DNA from: Pseudomonas viridiflava
GTDB taxonomy: Bacteria; Pseudomonadota; Gammaproteobacteria; Pseudomonadales; Pseudomonadaceae
Assembly (NCBI RefSeq): GCF_900591205.1
Contig: NZ_UUPU01000012.1
Span: 1 to 38,980, forward strand
DNA: 38,980 nt
Direction of reading: 5' to 3'
Part shown: one piece after another, positions 6,927-14,153 of the stretch
Layout of the letters: each line of letters starts with the position of its first letter
Position numbering within the stretch: the first letter of the stretch is position 1
Made by a program: the position numbers and the translations under genes
The notes under the pieces: generated by a model
Database searches by the model: none
The model's input: the letters and a program-made list of their open reading frames with translations, nothing else
What the model was told of the DNA's origin: nothing

Positions 6927-8849
6927 TTATTCGATCTCCAGCAAAACCTGGCGATTGCGCACCTGGTCACCGGCGATTACCTGTACGGCCTTGACCACGC
7001 CAGCCAGGCCCGCCTTCAACGGGTGCTCCATTTTCATCGCCTCCAGCACCAGCAGCAGTTGGCCCTGGGTCACGCTGTCACCGACACTCACCCGCACGTC
7101 GACGATGGCGCCGTCCATCGGTGCCTTGACCGTGCCGCTGCCGGCGTCCGCCTGGCGCCCGGCGACTTGCTGGGTACGATTGATCACGTTCACACCCGGC
7201 ATCCATAGCTGAGTGCCGTCGAGGTGGTAGGCGACGCGGCGACGAATACCGTTGAGTACCAGGCTGGCCCAGCGGCCATCGGTGCTGAGGTGGCTGATGT
7301 CGATGCCGTTGGCATGCAGGTGCTCATGGTCCAGCAGCGTCACGGCGATGTCGTGGGTTTGCTCGTTGACCGCCAGGCGGTAAGCCCAAGGGGTGTTGGC
7401 CGTGTTGCGCCAGCCCGACACGCTCGGGTGATGCCGGCCGGCGCTGTGTTGATAAAACAGCGCGGCCGCCAAGGCGATCTGTTCACGGCTTGCCTCCGGC
7501 GGTGGAACCTCGCTGAAGTGTTGGTTGATAAACCCGGTGCTGAAATCACCGCCGATAAAATCCGTGTGCTTGAGCAAGTCGGCCAGCAGTTGCTGATTGG
7601 TTTGCACCCCCAGCAGTACCGTGTCTTCCACCGCCCGCAGCAGTTTGCGCCGAGCCTCTTCGCGGGTGGCGCCATGGGCAATGATTTTGCCGAGCATCGG
7701 GTCATAGAACGGGCTGATAGTGGCGCCTTCGAGCAGGCCATGGTCGATCCGCACGCCTGGGGCCGGTTCCCAGCGTCGTACATCACCGGTTTGCGGCAGG
7801 AAACCCTGGGCCGGGTCTTCGGCGTACAAGCGCACTTCCATGGCGTGGCCGCTCAAGGTCACGTCTTGTTGACGCAACGGCAGCGGTTGGCCGGCGGCGA
7901 TCTGCAATTGCCAATCCACCAGGTCGAGGCCGGTGATCAGTTCGGTTACCGGGTGTTCCACTTGCAGACGCGTGTTCATTTCCAGGAAGTAGAACTGGCC
8001 GCTGCGGTCGAGCAGGAATTCCACAGTGCCGGCGCCGACGTAACTGACCGCCCGCCCGGCCTTGAGCGCGGCCTCGCCCATGGCGTGGCGCAGCGCTTTG
8101 GTCATGACGGGGCAGGGAGCCTCTTCAATGATTTTCTGGTGGCGGCGCTGGATCGAGCAATCGCGTTCGCCCAGATAGATAAGGTTGCCGTGGCTGTCGC
8201 CGAACACTTGGATTTCGACATGGCGCGGGTCAATCAGGGCTTGCTCGAGGATCAGTTCGTCGCTGCCGAAGGCGTTCATGGCCTCGGAGCGAGCGGTGCG
8301 CAGTTGCTCCAGCAATTGTGTGCTGTCGTGCACCAGGCGCATGCCGCGGCCGCCACCGCCGGCGCTGGCTTTGATCATCAGGGGGTAGCCGATGCGGTGG
8401 GCTTCTTGTTGCAGCGTGGTGTCGTCCTGTTGCTTGCCTTGGTAACCGGCGATGCAGGGGACGCCGGCTTCAAGCATGGCGAGTTTGGACAGGCGTTTGC
8501 TGCCCATCAGTTCGATGGCGTCGGGGCTGGGGCCGATGAAGGTGAGGCCGGCGTTTAGGCAGGCTTTGGCGAATTGGGCGTTTTCGGAGAGGAAACCGTA
8601 GCCGGGGTGGATGGCGTCGGCACCGGTTTTTTGGGCGGCGTTGAGGATGGCGTCGATGTTCAGGTATGACTGGTTTACCGGGGCGGGGCCGATGTTGACG
8701 GCTTCGTCGGCCATTTGGACGTGTGGGGAGTGGGTGTCGGGGGTGCTGTAGACGGCGACGGTGCGGTAGCCCAGGGCTTGGGCGGTGCGTTGGATGCGGC
8801 AGGCGATTTCGCCGCGGTTGGCGATTAGGATTTTTGTTAGCTGCGGCAT
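6927..8849 (-). CDS. atuF: Geranyl-CoA carboxylase biotin-carrying alpha subunit
   Basis: The 640-residue subunit has biotin carboxylase domains (about 1-450; ATP-grasp loop SAGGGGRGMR, NTRLQVEHPVTE catalytic segment), a linker domain, and a C-terminal biotinyl domain with EAMKM (biotinylated K606). It carboxylates biotin with bicarbonate and ATP; AtuC then transfers the carboxyl group to geranyl-CoA. Sequence alone cannot exclude methylcrotonyl-CoA carboxylase (LiuD), but the atuR-atuABCDE context favours AtuF. The start has a GAGGA site. The 5' coding region (about the first 300 bases) is strikingly rich in C and A, unlike the rest of the gene, and abuts repeat copy 2. Atypically, 867 bp of repeat DNA separates it from atuE. 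Confidence 0.9.
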   Translation of the reverse strand: MPQLTKILIANRGEIACRIQRTAQALGYRTVAVYSTPDTHSPHVQMADEAVNIGPAPVNQSYLNIDAILNAAQKTGADAIHPGYGFLSENAQFAKACLNAGLTFIGPSPDAIELMGSKRLSKLAMLEAGVPCIAGYQGKQQDDTTLQQEAHRIGYPLMIKASAGGGGRGMRLVHDSTQLLEQLRTARSEAMNAFGSDELILEQALIDPRHVEIQVFGDSHGNLIYLGERDCSIQRRHQKIIEEAPCPVMTKALRHAMGEAALKAGRAVSYVGAGTVEFLLDRSGQFYFLEMNTRLQVEHPVTELITGLDLVDWQLQIAAGQPLPLRQQDVTLSGHAMEVRLYAEDPAQGFLPQTGDVRRWEPAPGVRIDHGLLEGATISPFYDPMLGKIIAHGATREEARRKLLRAVEDTVLLGVQTNQQLLADLLKHTDFIGGDFSTGFINQHFSEVPPPEASREQIALAAALFYQHSAGRHHPSVSGWRNTANTPWAYRLAVNEQTHDIAVTLLDHEHLHANGIDISHLSTDGRWASLVLNGIRRRVAYHLDGTQLWMPGVNVINRTQQVAGRQADAGSGTVKAPMDGAIVDVRVSVGDSVTQGQLLLVLEAMKMEHPLKAGLAGVVKAVQVIAGDQVRNRQVLLEIE

Positions 8850-8865
8850 GGGTGTTGTCCTCGGG

Positions 8866-9106
8866 TGTATATCCGTTTTTGTGGTAACGGCTGCTTGTGG
8901 TTCCGCTCTTACAGCGGGTCACTTTTTGAAGAGCGCAAAAAGTAACCAAAAACGCTTTGCCCCATCACTCGGCACCTCGCTCACGCTTCGGTGTGCCCTC
9001 ACGCAGGCTTGAATCCGTGGGCCGCCGCGATGGGCCATCCATGGCCCAGCGCGGCTAACCCGGCGTCCTGCCGGGTTGCCCACGGATTCAAGCCTGCGTG
9101 CGGCCA
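8866..9106 (-). repeat. Structured intergenic repeat, copy 2 (reverse)
   Basis: This is the reverse complement of copy 1, with the same three-way junction (outer stem 9008-9020 with 9080-9092) and downstream hairpins. These include GGTCACTTTTTG (8917-8928) with CAAAAAGTAACC (8936-8947) and CCGCT/AGCGG on the minus strand. It ends about 16 bases before the atuF start codon, so the atuF transcript would carry the element, or its end, in its leader. It pairs as a long inverted repeat with copy 3. Confidence 0.88.
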
Positions 9107-9114
9107 GCGTGGTT

Positions 9115-9466
9115 AATGGGGCGCCTAGATCAAGATCAAAAGCAGAGCACGGCGGCCTGACAGCCGACCTGAGTGGTGTGGATCAAAAGCGGGGCGGCGT
9201 GCGCAGTGGGGTGTGCTTTTCTGTGGGAGCTGGCTTGCCGGCGATGGCATCAACTCGGTTTGCCTGACAGACCGAGGTGCCTGCATCGCAGGCAAGCCAG
9301 CTCCCACATTTGAACTGAGGAAGACTTGAATGCTCAGGCCGGCTGTCAGGCCGCCTCGCTTTGCTTTGCTTTGTTTTTGCTGTGGCCCTTACATCCTTAC
9401 CGCTGACGAAGTCAGCGATCTTTTGATCCAGGGCTTTTGATTGTGATCTGAGGCGCCCCGTCAATC
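9115..9466. repeat. Inner arms and BIME between repeat copies 2 and 3
   Basis: The spacer between the two repeat copies is itself palindromic. Segment 9121-9143 pairs with 9433-9456 (one indel, few mismatches), and 9151-9173 pairs with 9333-9355 (23 bases, one mismatch). At its heart is an inverted REP pair, 9223-9240 with 9290-9307 (GTGGGAGCTGGCTTGCC type). A short run of CTTTG repeats lies near 9358-9372. No credible gene is present. Together with copies 2 and 3 this makes a nested inverted repeat of about 840 bp centred near 9288. Confidence 0.8.
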
Positions 9467-9476
9467 ACGCTGGCCT

Positions 9477-9710
9477 CACGCAGGCTTGAATCCGTGGGCA
9501 ACCCGGCAGGACGCCGGGTTAGCCGCGCTGGGCCAAGGATGGCCCATCGCGGCGGCCCACGGATTCAAGTCTGCGTGCGGGCACACCGAAGCTTGAGCGA
9601 GGTGCCGAGTGGTGGGGCAAGAGCGTTTTGGTTACTTTTGCGCTCTATCAAAAGTGACCCGCCGTAAGGGCGGAACCAATACCCGCCATTCCCCCAAAAA
9701 CGGATAAACA
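9477..9710 (+). repeat. Structured intergenic repeat, copy 3 (forward)
   Basis: The outer stem is 22 bp (9477-9498 with 9556-9577, one G-T wobble). It encloses hairpins AACCCGGC/GCCGGGTT and CCGCG-TGGGCCA/TGGCCCA-CGCGG. It is followed by GGTTACTTTTG/CAAAAGTGACC (9630-9640 with 9649-9659) and CCGCC/GGCGG (9659-9663 with 9669-9673). It ends only a few bases past the atuE stop codon on the convergent side, so atuE transcripts run into its antisense strand. Confidence 0.9.
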
Positions 9711-9716
9711 CCCAGC

Positions 9717-10478
9717 TCAGCGAACCCACCCCGGCCTGCGCTTCTGCACAAAAGCCTGCGTCCCCTCAATCCCTTCTTCCCCCGTCACCGCCTCGGCAAA
9801 CCACTGCGCCCCCCGATCCAACACAACGTCCAGCGGCTGCTCCACACTCGCCAACAACAGTTCCTTGGTCCGCGCATTCGCCCCCGGCGCACACCGCAAC
9901 ACCTGCCCCAACACCTCATCCAGGCGTTCCGCCAACGCCTGCGGATCGCGCTCGGCATAGTGCACAACCCCCAGCCGCTCAGCCTCAACCCCATCGAAGC
10001 GCGCCGCCGTCAGCGCCAACCGCCGGGCCTGGGTCAAGCCAATTCGCTTCACCACAAACGGCGCAATCTGCGCCGGTAACAACCCCAGGCTGGTCTCCGG
10101 CAAACCGAACTGCGCCTGGTGGTCGGCAATCGCGATATCACTCACGCAGGCCAGGCCAAACCCGCCGCCCAGCACCGCGCCTTGCAACACCACGATCACT
10201 ACCTGCGGCACCGCTTCCACCTCTTGCAGCAGGGTGCCGAATGCCCGGTTCAACGCCTGCAATTGATGACCAGCGCGAACCAGGTCCTTCACATCGGCGC
10301 CCGCGCAAAAGTGCCCGCCTGCACCACTGATCACCACGGCGCGCACCTGGCTGTCCAGTTGCGCCACCACCTCGCGCAGTTCGTTGACCATCTCCAGGCT
10401 CATCGCATTGCGGTTTTCGGGCCGGTTCAGGGTGATATGCAGCACGCCGTTATGCGGTTCCAGCAACAAGGTGTTCAT
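9717..10478 (-). CDS. atuE: Isohexenylglutaconyl-CoA hydratase (crotonase family)
   Basis: The 253-residue crotonase-fold enzyme hydrates the carboxylated C10 intermediate, parallel to methylglutaconyl-CoA hydratase of leucine breakdown. Oxyanion-hole segments are GGHFCAGADV (54-63) and VLGGGFGLA (102-110). One of the two classical catalytic glutamates is present (E128 in GLPETSLGLLP); the other position is glycine (G108). The ATG at 10478 overlaps the atuD stop (ATGA), so translation is coupled; the frame is open further upstream but lies inside atuD. The 3' third has a G/T-rich coding strand unlike the 5' part, next to repeat copy 3. Confidence 0.88.
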   Translation of the reverse strand: MNTLLLEPHNGVLHITLNRPENRNAMSLEMVNELREVVAQLDSQVRAVVISGAGGHFCAGADVKDLVRAGHQLQALNRAFGTLLQEVEAVPQVVIVVLQGAVLGGGFGLACVSDIAIADHQAQFGLPETSLGLLPAQIAPFVVKRIGLTQARRLALTAARFDGVEAERLGVVHYAERDPQALAERLDEVLGQVLRCAPGANARTKELLLASVEQPLDVVLDRGAQWFAEAVTGEEGIEGTQAFVQKRRPGWVR

Positions 10479-11632
10479 GACTTTTTCCCAGGCAAGGTGC
10501 CCATCAGTTTGCAGATGATGCCGAGCATGATCTCGTCGGCGCCGCCACCGATCGACACCAGGCGTACATCGCGATAGGCCCGCGCCACCGGGTTGTCCCA
10601 CATAAAGCCCATGCCGCCCCAGTATTGCAGGCAGCTGTCGCTGACTTCGCGGCCCAGGCGCCCGGCCTTGAGCTTGGCCATGGACGCCAGGCGGGTCACG
10701 TCCTGGCCTTTGATGTACTGCTCGGTGGCCTGGTAGACCAAGGCGCGCAGGCATTCGATTTCGGTGGAGAGTTCAGCCAGGCGGAAGTGGATGACCTGGT
10801 TGTCGATCAGCGCCTTGCCGAAGGTCTGGCGCTCCTTGCAGTACTCGATGGTGCTGTCGATGCACTGCTCCAGGCCCTTGATCATGTTGGCCGCGCCAAA
10901 CAGGCGTTCTTCCTGAAACTGCAGCATCTGCATCATGAAGCCCGCGCCTTCATGGCCGATGCGGTTGCGCTGGGGCACACGCACGCCGTCGAAGAACACC
11001 TGGGCGGTCTCGGAGCTGTGCATGCCGAGCTTTTCCAGGGGCGGGCTGACGCTGATGCCGGGGGTGTTCATCGGCACCATGATCAGCGACTTGTTGATGT
11101 GCGGCTTGTCGTCGGAGGTGTTGGCCAGCAGGCAGATAAAGTCGGCGCTGGGCGAGTTGGTGATCCACATTTTGCTGCCGTTGATCACGTAGTCGTCGCC
11201 GTCCTTGCGCGCATGGGTCTTCAGCCCGGCCACGTCGGAACCGGCACCGGTTTCCGAAACGCCGATGCAGCCCACCTGCTCGCCGCTGATGGCCGGGCGC
11301 AGGAATTCTTCGCGCAGTTCATCGCTGCCGAAGCGGGCGAGGGCGGGGGTGCACATGTCGGTCTGTACGCCGATGGACATGGGGATACCGCCGCAGCGAA
11401 TGCTGCCGAATTCTTCGGCGGCGACGATCGAGTAGCTGTAGTCCAGGCCCATGCCGCCGAATTTTTCCGCTTTGGAAATGCCCAGCAGGCCCAGCTCGCC
11501 GGCCTTGCGAAAGATCTCGTGGATGGGAAAGCGCCCAGCTTTTTCCCATTCATCCACATGCGGGTTGATCTCGCGGTCGACGAAGGCGCGCACGGTGCGG
11601 CGCAGTTCCTGGTGTTCTTGGGTGAAGATCAT
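10475..11632 (-). CDS. atuD: Citronellyl-CoA dehydrogenase (acyl-CoA dehydrogenase)
   Basis: The 385-residue FAD enzyme has N-terminal helical, middle beta (GCIGVSETGAGSDVAGL; KMWITNS) and C-terminal helical domains (RQTFGKALIDNQ; QYWGGMGFM). It should oxidise citronellyl-CoA to geranyl-CoA. The usual MCAD catalytic glutamate position near the C-terminus reads SIGGGADEI, with no Glu at that site. Instead E242 in QFQEERL aligns with the base of isovaleryl-CoA dehydrogenase, which fits a branched substrate. The ATG at 11632 with GGAG at about 11643-11646 is preferred over upstream frame extension into atuC. It starts 16 bp after atuC and overlaps atuE by four bases. Confidence 0.88.
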   Translation of the reverse strand: MIFTQEHQELRRTVRAFVDREINPHVDEWEKAGRFPIHEIFRKAGELGLLGISKAEKFGGMGLDYSYSIVAAEEFGSIRCGGIPMSIGVQTDMCTPALARFGSDELREEFLRPAISGEQVGCIGVSETGAGSDVAGLKTHARKDGDDYVINGSKMWITNSPSADFICLLANTSDDKPHINKSLIMVPMNTPGISVSPPLEKLGMHSSETAQVFFDGVRVPQRNRIGHEGAGFMMQMLQFQEERLFGAANMIKGLEQCIDSTIEYCKERQTFGKALIDNQVIHFRLAELSTEIECLRALVYQATEQYIKGQDVTRLASMAKLKAGRLGREVSDSCLQYWGGMGFMWDNPVARAYRDVRLVSIGGGADEIMLGIICKLMGTLPGKKS

Positions 11633-11648
11633 TGTTGTTGTTCTCCTG

Positions 11649-13265
11649 TTAGAAACGCGCCACACCAAAGCTGTTGGGTTGCAACGGCCGCATCTCGGCC
11701 TCATGGCAGATATCCAGCAGCAACCCCAGCAGCGTGCGGGTATCCCGAGGGTCAATCAGCCCGTCGTCCCACAAGTTCGCACTGCCATAGAGCGCGGTGG
11801 ATTGGCTGTCGAGCTTCTGCGCGGTGACCTGTTCCAGCATGTCCAGCACCTTGGGGTCGGGCACCAGGCCGTCTTTCAATTGCTTGGCCTCGGTGACGAT
11901 GCGTAGCACCTTGCCCGCCTGCGCGCCGCCCATCACCGCCGTGCGGCTGTTGGGCCAGGCGAAGATAAAGCGCGGGTCCAGCCCGCGCCCGCACATCGCA
12001 TAGTTGCCGGCGCCGTAGGAGCCGCCGACCACCACGGTGAGTTTAGGCACCCGTGCATTGGCCACCGCCTGGATCATCTTCGCGCCGTGCTTGATCACGC
12101 CTTGTTGTTCCGCCTCGGTGCCCACCATAAAGCCGGTGGTGTTGTGCAAAAACAGCAGCGGCGTGCGGCTCTGGTCGCACAGCTGGATAAACTGCGCCGC
12201 CTTGCTCGCGCCCTTTGGCGTGATCGGGCCGTTGTTGCCGATCACACCGACGGCGCGGCCCTGGATGTGCAGATGGCCGCAGACGGTGTGGGCATCGAAC
12301 TCGCCCTTGAATTCCAGGAACTGCGAGGCGTCCGCCAGGCGTGCGAGGATTTCGCGCACGTCATAGGGCTTTTTCGGGTCATCGGGGATCAACCCCAGCA
12401 GGTCGTCGATGGGGTAGAGCGGCTCGCTATAGGCCCGCTTCGGTGCCGGTGGCAGGCGATCGTCCCAGGGCAACAGGCTGACAATCTCGCGCACGATGCG
12501 CACGCCATCGGCATCGTTTTGTGCGAGGTATTCGGCGGTGCCGGCGATTTGTGCGTGCATCTCGGCGCCGCCCAGTTCCTCATCGGTCGCCACCTCGCCG
12601 GTCGCGGCCTTGAGCAGCGGCGGCCCGGCCAAAAACAGCTTGGCCTTGCCGCGCACCACCACCACGTAATCCGACAGCCCCGGCTGATACGCGCCGCCGG
12701 CGGTGGCCGAACCGTGCACCACGGTGATCTGCGGCAAGCCCATGGCCGACATGCGCGCCTGGTTGGCAAAGCTGCGGGCGCCCTCGACAAAAATCTCGGC
12801 GGCATAGTTGAGGTTGGCGCCGCCGCTCTCGGCCAGGGTTACCACCGGCAGTTTGTTCTCCATGGCGATCTGTTGCAGGCGTAGGGATTTTTTCAGGCCG
12901 GTGGGGGAAATGGTGCCGCCCTTGATCGCACTGTTGTTGGCCACCACCAGCATGCGCACGCCGCTGACGTAGCCGATACCGGCGATCAAGCCGCCACCGG
13001 CGGCGCTGCCGTCCTTGTCATCGTGCAGTTTGTAGCCGGCCAGGCTCGCCAGTTCGAGGAACGGCGCGCCAGGGTCCAGCAGCAGGTTGAGACGCTCGCG
13101 TGGCAGCAGTTGGCCGCGCTTGTCGAACTTGGGCTTGGCTTCCTGCGCCTTGGCGAGCAGGGTGTGTTCCAGCTGGCGCATGTGCTGGATGCCTTCGAGC
13201 ATGGCTTCGCGGTTCTGCGCGAATTGCGGGCTGTGGGTGTCGATCAGGCTTTCAATCACCGGCAT
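11649..13265 (-). CDS. atuC: Geranyl-CoA carboxylase beta (carboxyltransferase) subunit
   Basis: The 538-residue carboxyltransferase has N-terminal (about 30-285, GGGLIAGIGYVSG, AESGGANL, GSATAGGAYQPG) and C-terminal (about 290-530, NNGPITPKGASKAAQFI, GGSYGAGNYAM, GGAQAGKVL) crotonase-like domains. It moves CO2 from biotin on AtuF to the gamma-methyl of cis-geranyl-CoA. It is close to the methylcrotonyl-CoA carboxylase beta subunit; the segment CGRGLDPRF (425-433) differs from the CGRA-aromatic pattern I associate with MCC and fits a roomier pocket. The gene begins three bases after the atuB stop. Confidence 0.9.
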   Translation of the reverse strand: MPVIESLIDTHSPQFAQNREAMLEGIQHMRQLEHTLLAKAQEAKPKFDKRGQLLPRERLNLLLDPGAPFLELASLAGYKLHDDKDGSAAGGGLIAGIGYVSGVRMLVVANNSAIKGGTISPTGLKKSLRLQQIAMENKLPVVTLAESGGANLNYAAEIFVEGARSFANQARMSAMGLPQITVVHGSATAGGAYQPGLSDYVVVVRGKAKLFLAGPPLLKAATGEVATDEELGGAEMHAQIAGTAEYLAQNDADGVRIVREIVSLLPWDDRLPPAPKRAYSEPLYPIDDLLGLIPDDPKKPYDVREILARLADASQFLEFKGEFDAHTVCGHLHIQGRAVGVIGNNGPITPKGASKAAQFIQLCDQSRTPLLFLHNTTGFMVGTEAEQQGVIKHGAKMIQAVANARVPKLTVVVGGSYGAGNYAMCGRGLDPRFIFAWPNSRTAVMGGAQAGKVLRIVTEAKQLKDGLVPDPKVLDMLEQVTAQKLDSQSTALYGSANLWDDGLIDPRDTRTLLGLLLDICHEAEMRPLQPNSFGVARF

Positions 13266-13268
13266 GGG

Positions 13269-14141
13269 TTATTTCTCCACCTTGAGCACATCCGGCAGGT
13301 AAGCGCGGTGGAAGCCGTTGAACGCTTCACTCGGCGTCTGGGCCTTGTGCAGCGGCCAGGCACGGCTGCCCAGGCTGGCGGCTCCGTCGATGCGCAGGGT
13401 GCTGCCGCTGACGAAGGCGGCGGCCGGGCTGAGCAGGAACACGATGGCCGCGCTGACTTCCGACTCGGTGCCGATGCGCTTGAGCGGCACGTGTTCACGC
13501 AGGGTCGGGATCACCGCTTTGAAGGCGCCTTCATAGGTGTCCATGCCGCTGGACGCGATCCAGCCCGGCGCCACAGCGTTGACTCGCACCCCGGCGTAAC
13601 CCCACTCGAAGGCGGCAGTCTTGGTGAAGTTGTGCATGCCTGAACGCGCCGCGCCCGAGTGTCCCATGCCAGGCATGCCGCCCCACATGTCCGCCAGCAT
13701 ATTGACGATGGCCCCACCGTGCTTGCTCATCGACTGGTTGAACACTTCCCGCGCCATCAGGAAACCGCCGACCAGGTTGGTGCGCAGCACGGTTTCAAAG
13801 CCTTTTTGGTTGATCGACGCCAGCGGTGACGGGTATTGGCCGCCCGCATTGTTCACCAAGCCATGGATCGGGCCGTGTGACTGAACCACCTGTGCGACCA
13901 GCGCTTTGACCGCCTCTTCATCGCGAATATCACAGGTCTGCCAATGGACGGCGCCGCCGTCTTCGGTTATTTCCGCCGCGACCTTTTGCAGTTTTTCGGG
14001 CTTGCGCCCCACCAGGATGATGCGGGCGCCGAGGGCCGCCAGTTCATGGGCGGTGCAGCGGCCAATCCCGCTGCCGCCGCCGGTGACGATGATGGTTTGC
14101 CCCTGGAACAGCTGGGCTCTGAAGATCGAGTCGAAGGCCAC
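13269..14141 (-). CDS. atuB: DECR-like short-chain dehydrogenase of the atu pathway
   Basis: The 290-residue SDR has a Rossmann fold with TGGGSGIG (20-27), DIRDEE (71-76) and NNAG (97-100). The canonical YxxxK pair is missing: the aligned segment is SGAAR (162-166), as in 2,4-dienoyl-CoA reductase-like SDRs (HxGAAKxG type), with Ser for Tyr and Arg for Lys. It is annotated in P. aeruginosa as a citronellol/citronellal dehydrogenase candidate, but this active site fits an enoyl- or dienoyl-CoA reductase at least as well. The start is GTG, with AGGA directly after the atuA stop; the gap to atuA is 12 bp and to atuC 3 bp. Confidence 0.85.
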   Translation of the reverse strand: MAFDSIFRAQLFQGQTIIVTGGGSGIGRCTAHELAALGARIILVGRKPEKLQKVAAEITEDGGAVHWQTCDIRDEEAVKALVAQVVQSHGPIHGLVNNAGGQYPSPLASINQKGFETVLRTNLVGGFLMAREVFNQSMSKHGGAIVNMLADMWGGMPGMGHSGAARSGMHNFTKTAAFEWGYAGVRVNAVAPGWIASSGMDTYEGAFKAVIPTLREHVPLKRIGTESEVSAAIVFLLSPAAAFVSGSTLRIDGAASLGSRAWPLHKAQTPSEAFNGFHRAYLPDVLKVEK

Positions 14142-14153
14142 GGCGACGGTCCT

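Noticed and set aside
7224..8558. 444-codon frame on the plus strand opposite atuF
   Set aside because: Antisense shadow of a clear biotin carboxylase.
8521..8849. Horizontal transfer as the cause of odd codon use at the atuF 5' end
   Set aside because: The protein is normal and continuous, GC content stays high, and the same skew occurs beside the other repeat copies with a sign set by repeat orientation.
9115..9466. CRISPR or transposon between atuE and atuF
   Set aside because: No regular spacers or transposase; the repeats are inverted copies plus a REP pair.
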